Assembly (NCBI GenBank): GCA_002449305.1
Contig: DKDI01000032.1
Location: 1 to 64,000, forward strand
DNA from: Treponema sp. UBA6852
GTDB lineage: Bacteria > Spirochaetota > Spirochaetia > Treponematales > Treponemataceae
Direction: 5' to 3'
DNA: 64,000 nucleotides
Shown here: piece after piece, positions 58,569 through 64,000 of the stretch
How the letters are laid out: the number at the start of each line of letters is the position of its first letter
Numbering within the stretch: position 1 is the stretch's first letter
Program-made: the position numbers and the translations under genes
The notes under the pieces: model-generated
Database searches by the model: none
Told to the model about the DNA's origin: nothing
Seen by the model: only the letters and a program-made list of their open reading frames with translations

Positions 58569-59891
58569 TTAAAAATCACTTTCACAGTTAAATTCCATGA
58601 CTTTTCCAGTAGAAGGATGAGTGAATTTTATATAGCAAGAATGAAGCATAAGACGCTCATTTGGCTCGCAATGCCCATACAAGGTATCTCCAATTATCGG
58701 AAGTCCAAAACCGTGAAAGTCGGCACTTGCAAGACGAAGCTGATGAGTTCTCCCAGTATATGGAATAAACAAAACGCGGGTAACATTTTTTTTATTTCCC
58801 AAAGGACTTAAATATTTTTCCACATCAAGAATTTTCCATTCAGTAATAGCTTTTTTTCCATATACAGAATCCCAAATTTGATGCGGACGATTTTCAATAT
58901 CAAGTCTAAAATAAAGTTCCATACTTCCACTTTGCGAAATTCCTTTTTTTGCAAGAATTCCATCAAGCAGGGCAACATATTTTTTTTGGACAAGCCCTTC
59001 TTCAAATTGCCGGCATAAATTTCTATGAGCATCTTTTGTAAAAGCAAGAATCATAAGCCCAGAAGTTTCCATATCTAGTCTATGCACAGAAGGCTGCTCA
59101 ATACATTCAGGAAAAAGTTTCCTTACACGGTTTACAATGCAATCTTGCTTTTCAGGTCCGCGCCCGGGAACACTTAAAAGCCCGCTTTGCTTGTTCACAA
59201 CAATTATGTCTTTATCACGGTATAAAATTTTCAAGCCAAGAATTTCAGGAAGAACTAAGCCACATCGTTCATCGCAAGGAGAATATTTGCAGCCTGAAAT
59301 TTTGTTTTCAGTTGATTTTCCATAAAAAACTTCGCACATACTAAGCGGAGTTAAATTATTTTTAAATGCAAAATTCAAAAGTTTTGGAGCACAGCAATCT
59401 CCAGTTCCTGTAGGCGGAAGACGGTTTTTGCAAATTTGCTTTAGCGAACGATTTTTTCCATCAAAGCAATAAAAACTGTAAAGCTCATAAACTTTTTCCA
59501 AAGACTCAGATGTAAGCACAGAACGGCGCAACTGGATTTTTTTTAAATCATCTTTTTTGCAAATCTTTAATTCGTCTGTAAGCAGATGAATTTCTTTATC
59601 ATTTTTTTGAAGAGCTGACATAATTTTTTTGTTAGAAACAATCGGTTCAATAAAAATCGCATCGCAGAATTTTCCTTCTATTTTCCTTGAAATTCCAGAA
59701 ACAGTAAAAAGAATTTTATTTTCCTGCGCAGAATTTTTTGCAACAAGAACTCCAATCATAATCCCATTCGCAAAACGTTCTGCGCTTATTTTTTCCGTCG
59801 TATAAACAAGAGAAAGTTTCTTTTCTTCCAAAAGCGAAATTATTTCTTTGCAATATTTAAATGCCAGCTCTTCATCAAAAGGAGGAAACAT
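58569..59891 (-). CDS. RluA-family pseudouridine synthase with N-terminal extension
   Basis: 440-aa enzyme. The catalytic motif HRLDMETSGLMILAF marks the RluA/RluC class that makes pseudouridine in rRNA or tRNA. C-terminal RVLFIPYTGRTHQLRLASADFHGFGLPIIGD is standard. The first ~150 residues lack an S4 domain and have a cysteine-bearing middle (GTGDCCAPKLLNFAF...CKYSPCDERCGL) as in long bacterial/plant-type relatives. Target unknown. Confidence 0.88.
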   Translation of the reverse strand: MFPPFDEELAFKYCKEIISLLEEKKLSLVYTTEKISAERFANGIMIGVLVAKNSAQENKILFTVSGISRKIEGKFCDAIFIEPIVSNKKIMSALQKNDKEIHLLTDELKICKKDDLKKIQLRRSVLTSESLEKVYELYSFYCFDGKNRSLKQICKNRLPPTGTGDCCAPKLLNFAFKNNLTPLSMCEVFYGKSTENKISGCKYSPCDERCGLVLPEILGLKILYRDKDIIVVNKQSGLLSVPGRGPEKQDCIVNRVRKLFPECIEQPSVHRLDMETSGLMILAFTKDAHRNLCRQFEEGLVQKKYVALLDGILAKKGISQSGSMELYFRLDIENRPHQIWDSVYGKKAITEWKILDVEKYLSPLGNKKNVTRVLFIPYTGRTHQLRLASADFHGFGLPIIGDTLYGHCEPNERLMLHSCYIKFTHPSTGKVMEFNCESDF

Positions 59892-59898
59892 TTTTTAA

Positions 59899-60729
59899 TT
59901 ATACAGAAAAAATCTGTTTAACTAAATATGGAATCGCCTTTTCAAATTTTACGCCGTACCAATGATCCTTGTCATCAAGAGTCGCCTTTATAGACTCAAC
60001 AACATAATTTGCAGCAATTTTTGCAGAACCAAGCAAATCTTTTCCATTGCAAAGCGCGCCTGTAAAAGCTGAAGCAAAGACATCGCCAGTTCCATGCATC
60101 TGAACAGGAAGCCTTTCTGTAAAATAATATTCAACTGAATTTCCATTACAAACCGCAACTCCAAGTTTTTCCTTTTCAAAACTTACACCAGTAAGCACAA
60201 TTTTTTTTGCGCCAAGTTTTATAAGTCCGCCACAAATATTTTCAATATAGTCTTTGCTGTAATTTTCACTTTTATATTCGATTCCTAGAAGAAACGAAGC
60301 TTCTGTAATATTCGGAAGAACAACATCAGCACCATTGCAAAGTTCAGACATTTTTTTGGGAAAGTCGGGAGCAAAGCCAGCGTACATTTTTCCATTATCA
60401 GCCATAACAGGATCAACAACGACAAGCGCATCATTGCGGGAAGTTTCCTTTATGATTTTTTTTATAATAGGGATTTGGGCTTCTGAAACATATCCTGTAT
60501 AAAACGCGCTGAAAGTAATATTTTCTTTTTTCCACTGATTTAAAATATTTTCCATATCGCCGGTCAAATCATTGAATGTCCAGGATTTAAATGCAGTATG
60601 ATTCGAAAGAACTGAACTGGGAAGTACGGCAGTTTCAATTCCGCAAGCTGAAATAACAGGAAGCGCAACCGTAAGAGAGCACTGTCCAACGCACGAAATA
60701 TCTTGAATTGTAAGCAGACGTTTGTCCAT
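59899..60729 (-). CDS. pdxY: pyridoxal/pyridoxamine kinase
   Basis: 276-aa ribokinase-fold vitamin B6 kinase from ATG 60729 (GAGGTG 6 bases upstream). Opening TIQDISCVGQCSLTVALPVI binds pyridoxal; VVVDPVMADNG and LPVQMHGTGDVFASAF carry the phosphate-binding and catalytic residues (GTGD). Divergent from a MocR regulator, a typical PdxR-PdxY arrangement, so probably controlled by PLP level. Confidence 0.92.
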   Translation of the reverse strand: MDKRLLTIQDISCVGQCSLTVALPVISACGIETAVLPSSVLSNHTAFKSWTFNDLTGDMENILNQWKKENITFSAFYTGYVSEAQIPIIKKIIKETSRNDALVVVDPVMADNGKMYAGFAPDFPKKMSELCNGADVVLPNITEASFLLGIEYKSENYSKDYIENICGGLIKLGAKKIVLTGVSFEKEKLGVAVCNGNSVEYYFTERLPVQMHGTGDVFASAFTGALCNGKDLLGSAKIAANYVVESIKATLDDKDHWYGVKFEKAIPYLVKQIFSV

Positions 60730-60829
60730 AAAACACCTCAGTTTATAAAATTTGAATTTTACAATATACAAAAACTGACATTATTAATATAATCATATTG
60801 ATACAATTTTTATATAACCAGAGAAAAAG

Positions 60830-62287
60830 ATGTTTACTTGTGATTTTTCAAAAAAAGGAACGATGACTTTCTGTGATTTTTTAATCGAAAGCATAAAATC
60901 AAAAATCATAGATGGAACTTTATCTTCAAATGAAAAACTCCCGTCAAAACGAACACTTGCCTCACATTTGGGAGTAAGTGTAATTACAGTTCAAAATGCC
61001 TATTCGGAATTAATAAGCCAAGGCTATATTTTTTCAATTGAAAAAAAAGGTTTTTTTGTTACAGAGCTTACAAAGGAAATAAAAGCACTTTCCTCAACTT
61101 CTTCAAAACAGTATTACAAAAAAGAAAAACGTATAAAAAAAACAAATTCAAAAAGCAAAGAAAAAATTTTCATTGATTTAAAATCAAATTCTATTGGCTG
61201 GGAAAAATTTCCATTTTCAATTTGGTCAAAAATAATGCGTAAAGTTTTAAATAGTCCGCATGAAAATCTTTTAAAAAGTCAACCGTTGCAAGGAACGCTT
61301 GAATTAAGAGAAGCGATCTGCAAGCATTTAAAAAGCTTTAAAAACATTGAAGCAGTTCCAGAACAAATTGTAGTAGGAGCAGGAACAGAAATGCTTTACA
61401 GTTTTGTTGTTCACCTTTTAGGGAATGAAAAAATATATGCTGTTGAAAATCCAGGATACAAAAAAATTGCGCAGATTTTTGAAATGAATGGAGCAAACAT
61501 AGAACATATTCCAATCGACAAGAACGGGCTTAATATAGAAGCTTTAAAAAAAACAAATGCCTCTGCAGTTCATGCAACTCCAAGCCATCATTTTCCAACA
61601 GGAATTGTAATGCCGGTAAAAAGACGGATGGAACTGTTGTTTTGGGCACAAGAAAAAAATGACCGCTACATAATTGAAGATGACTATGACAGCGAATTTC
61701 GATTTACAGGAAAACCAATTCTTCCTCTTTTATGTGCGTCAAAAAATGAAAATGTAATCTACATAAATTCATTTTCAAAAACACTTTCTCCTTCGTTTAG
61801 AATAAGCTACATGGTTCTTCCAAAAAAACTTTCTGAAAAATTCAATTCAAAATTCAACTTCTGTTCATGCACCGTAAATTCATTTGAACAATATGCACTT
61901 GCGGATTTTATAAAAGAAGAGCATTATTCCAAGCACATTATCAGAATGAAAAATTATTACAGAAACCTTCGCAATGAACTGATTTTTAAAATTGAAAATT
62001 CAGAACTAAAAAATTTTGTAAAAATCCACGAAGAGAACTCTGGGCTTCATTTTTTGATTTCAATAAATTCCAAGTTCAGCGGAAAGACTTTAGAAATGCG
62101 TCTTAAAAAAAATGGAATAAAAATATCGACACTAAAAGATTTTTTTTATGAGTTTAAAGAGTTTTCAATTTTTTCAGAAGATAGCAAAAATTTTCCAATA
62201 GATAAAACATTTGTTGTAAATTATTCGGGCATAGAAAAACAAAAAATTCCAAAAACAGTCGAACTGATTCTGGAATCTATAAAATGA
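60830..62287 (+). CDS. pdxR: MocR/PdxR-type GntR regulator with aminotransferase domain
   Basis: 485-aa protein. N-terminal winged helix (IIDGTLSSNEKLPSKRTLASHLGVSVITVQNAY), basic linker, then an aminotransferase-fold domain with the PLP lysine in YINSFSKTLSPSFRISYMVLP and the DDYDSEFRFTG motif. Family members sense PLP and activate or repress B6 genes; here the divergent pdxY is the probable target. The 100-bp intergenic region holds AT-rich repeats but no perfect operator I can define. Confidence 0.9.
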   Translation: MFTCDFSKKGTMTFCDFLIESIKSKIIDGTLSSNEKLPSKRTLASHLGVSVITVQNAYSELISQGYIFSIEKKGFFVTELTKEIKALSSTSSKQYYKKEKRIKKTNSKSKEKIFIDLKSNSIGWEKFPFSIWSKIMRKVLNSPHENLLKSQPLQGTLELREAICKHLKSFKNIEAVPEQIVVGAGTEMLYSFVVHLLGNEKIYAVENPGYKKIAQIFEMNGANIEHIPIDKNGLNIEALKKTNASAVHATPSHHFPTGIVMPVKRRMELLFWAQEKNDRYIIEDDYDSEFRFTGKPILPLLCASKNENVIYINSFSKTLSPSFRISYMVLPKKLSEKFNSKFNFCSCTVNSFEQYALADFIKEEHYSKHIIRMKNYYRNLRNELIFKIENSELKNFVKIHEENSGLHFLISINSKFSGKTLEMRLKKNGIKISTLKDFFYEFKEFSIFSEDSKNFPIDKTFVVNYSGIEKQKIPKTVELILESIK

Positions 62288-62310
62288 AAAAATGCAAAAA
62301 GTTTTTTAGT

Positions 62311-62889
62311 TTAGCTTCTAAAAATTATATCGCCATTATACGACATTTTTTCAATTATTGCGCCGCTTTCAACATGAATGCCTCTTTCACGAAGCGCATC
62401 TCCGCCAGACTGAAATGCTTTTTCAATTGCAACACAAATTCCCTGCACTTTTGCGCCAGCGTTTTCAGCAATTTCAATCAGACCGTTTAGTGCATTTCCA
62501 TTCGCAAGAAAATCATCTACCAAAAGGATTTTATCATCAGAAGAAAGATATTCCCTTGAAATAACAATATTATAATTGCAAGAATTTGTGTGCGACCAAA
62601 CTGTGGAATAGTACACATCGTCTGACAAAGCCGCGCTCGTGTGCTTTTTGGCAAAAAGAACAGGAATATTTCCAAATGCTCTGGCAACAGAACAGGCAAC
62701 AGCAATTCCGCTTGCTTCAATTGTAACAACTTTCGTTATGTCTACACCGTCAAAAGATTTTTTAAAATCCTCCGCCAATTTATCAAGCAAGCCAACATCA
62801 ATCTGATGATTCAAGAAGCTATTTACTTTTAAAATATTTCCTGGCAAAACAATGCCATCTTTTTTTATTCTATCTTCGAGCAATTTCAT
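62311..62889 (-). CDS. xpt: xanthine phosphoribosyltransferase
   Basis: 192-aa purine salvage enzyme. Family opening MKLLEDRIKKDGIVLPGNILKVNSFLNHQID and PRPP-binding loop ILLVDDFLANGNALNGLIEI. Converts xanthine and PRPP to XMP. No purine riboswitch is evident in the short upstream region. Confidence 0.95.
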   Translation of the reverse strand: MKLLEDRIKKDGIVLPGNILKVNSFLNHQIDVGLLDKLAEDFKKSFDGVDITKVVTIEASGIAVACSVARAFGNIPVLFAKKHTSAALSDDVYYSTVWSHTNSCNYNIVISREYLSSDDKILLVDDFLANGNALNGLIEIAENAGAKVQGICVAIEKAFQSGGDALRERGIHVESGAIIEKMSYNGDIIFRS

Positions 62890-62932
62890 AACGCAATATT
62901 AGAAAAAAAACAGCATTTATGCAACACAGTTT

Positions 62933-64000
62933 TTAACGCTGCTTTTTATACTGATTTTTTTCAATTTGCTTTTGCCGCGACTTTTCCCTGTTTTGCTCAA
63001 GAAGCTTGTCTTTTTTTTCTTGTTTCTTGTCTGTAGAAGTATCCCATTCAACAGCAACAGATCGTTCTTGAATTGAAGGAATTCTAAGAAAAGTCAAACA
63101 GTCCGCGCGATGAACAGTTATTCCTCTGCTATGCGAAACATAACCGACAATTGGATCTCCAGGAACAGGTTTACAGCATTGCGCAATCGTAACTAAAAAA
63201 TTAGTGTCATTTTCAATGCGGATTCTTCCTGTGAAATTTTGCGACTGCTGTTTTTTTAAAGCTGCCTTTCGTTTTCTTTCTGCGGAATTTTCTTCAGCGA
63301 TTTTTTTTGAATATAAAGTGTTCGCCGCAATTTCCGCCTCGCGTTTTTCTTGAGCTTCCTTGTCAATAAACGTCGGATCATTTTCAACAAGCCAAGAATG
63401 AATTTTTTGCCGCGCCTTTGAAGTCTTTACGGCCTGAAGCTGGCTTTGAGTTGGATGCGCCTGAGGATTTGTAAGGATTTCAATAATCTGTGTATTCTTT
63501 AAAGGCTGAGTAAGAGGAATTATTTTTCCATCAGCTTTTGCACCAACAACTTTTTCGCCTATTCCAGAATGAATCGCATAAGCAAAATCAATCGCATTTG
63601 CACCAGCCGGAAGCTCCTTCACATCTCCCTTTGGAGTAAAGACATAAATTGAATCGCCAAGAAGATCACTTTTTAGTTCCGCAAAAAATTTTTCATCACT
63701 CAAATCTTCATTTCTAAGAGCGCGCAACTGATTTATGATGCTCAGATCTTCTGCCTTTACCATATCGTGGTTAGTTCCCTTTTTGTAAAGCCAATGGGAA
63801 GCAACACCATGCTCGGCAATGCTGTGCATCTCTTGTGTGCGGATTTGAATTTCAAGCGGTTTTCCTTCGCAAATCACAGTTGTATGCAAAGACTGATAAC
63901 CGTTTGCTTTTGGCATTGCAATATAATCCTTGAATCTGCCTTCCATAGGTTTCCAAAGACCATGAACAATTCCAATCAAAGTGTAGCATTCAGATTCCGT
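62933..64000 (-). CDS. RelA/SpoT-type (p)ppGpp synthetase, C-terminal part (runs off the window)
   Basis: The frame continues past the right edge. Visible parts are the end of the synthetase domain ([17 protein letters not shown]...[28 protein letters not shown]), the TGS domain ([29 protein letters not shown]), a helical region, and the zinc-finger-like CC motif region ([30 protein letters not shown]). It ends about 45 residues later in a lysine-rich tail with no ACT domain. Makes the stringent-response alarmone. Confidence 0.92.
   Translation of the reverse strand, partial: TESECYTLIGIVHGLWKPMEGRFKDYIAMPKANGYQSLHTTVICEGKPLEIQIRTQEMHSIAEHGVASHWLYKKGTNHDMVKAEDLSIINQLRALRNEDLSDEKFFAELKSDLLGDSIYVFTPKGDVKELPAGANAIDFAYAIHSGIGEKVVGAKADGKIIPLTQPLKNTQIIEILTNPQAHPTQSQLQAVKTSKARQKIHSWLVENDPTFIDKEAQEKREAEIAANTLYSKKIAEENSAERKRKAALKKQQSQNFTGRIRIENDTNFLVTIAQCCKPVPGDPIVGYVSHSRGITVHRADCLTFLRIPSIQERSVAVEWDTSTDKKQEKKDKLLEQNREKSRQKQIEKNQYKKQR

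Noticed and set aside
62890..62932. Purine riboswitch upstream of xpt
   Set aside because: The region before xpt is too short and lacks the conserved junction sequences.
1..64000. CRISPR array, tRNA or rRNA genes
   Set aside because: No regularly spaced repeats with unique spacers and no T-loop or rRNA signature sequences were found by eye on either strand.

Overview
The window is AT-rich and reads like a host-associated spirochaete, most probably Treponema. Indicators are a BspA/leucine-rich-repeat surface lipoprotein, several CsgG/LpoB-like and LPP20-like envelope proteins, a FISUMP/DUF1566 adhesin domain, a PG0541-type protein at the end of an RND efflux operon, a RelA/Spo homologue with no C-terminal ACT domain, and homopolymeric C/G tracts. 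Genus is inferred from gene content; there is no rRNA or tRNA gene in the window to confirm it.

Layout. 1-2.9 kb: relics of a PIN-type toxin-antitoxin pair, an interspersed repeat, and an acetyltransferase/MerR operon divergent from a broken aldo-keto reductase. 2.9-9.3 kb: a complete RND efflux operon (tolC-like, adaptor, pump, PG0541) divergent from a marR-type repressor. 9.3-19.2 kb: a type I restriction-modification island bracketed by a 97-bp direct repeat. Its order is hsdM, rhuM, fic, hsdS, an Abi/HEPN gene, a DUF3791/DUF3990 cassette and hsdR; hsdR, the Abi gene and the DUF3990 gene are all damaged. 19.2-23.7 kb: a membrane-anchored UvrD-like helicase and a DUF1828/DUF6978-like pair.

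23.7-39.8 kb is the core of interest. A tightly packed leftward operon encodes an SspDBCA-type DNA phosphorothioation machine, followed by a PLD/DEAD helicase, a 60-aa-class protein, a DndD/SMC-like ATPase, an unknown 178-aa protein and a sigma-70 factor. Upstream of sspD is a 1,050-bp segment carrying a BrnT::BrnA fusion and an antitoxin/Doc pair, bounded by perfect 22-bp inverted repeats. The segment lies in the orientation that severs sspD from its ATG, its first 24 codons and half of its zinc ribbon. The missing start lies at the other end of the segment, just before an HNH endonuclease gene. Inverting the segment on paper restores a full-length sspD directly behind doc. I read this as a DNA-inversion switch that connects one toxin-antitoxin promoter cassette either to the phosphorothioation operon or to the HNH gene.

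39.8-49 kb: a diversity-generating retroelement with template repeat, avd and a variable CsgG-FISUMP protein but no reverse transcriptase; a predicted ADP-ribosyltransferase plus membrane partner under an XRE regulator with clear operators and a C9 tract; two flavoproteins; a Dxs-like enzyme; and a lipoprotein switched off by a G8/C8 tract. 49-64 kb is mostly housekeeping: ogt, a YkgJ-like protein, a DUF2156 protein, three envelope proteins, sulP, era, ychF, an RluA-type synthase, pdxY with its MocR regulator, xpt and a partial relA/spoT. No CRISPR array, recombinase, reverse transcriptase, rRNA or tRNA was seen.
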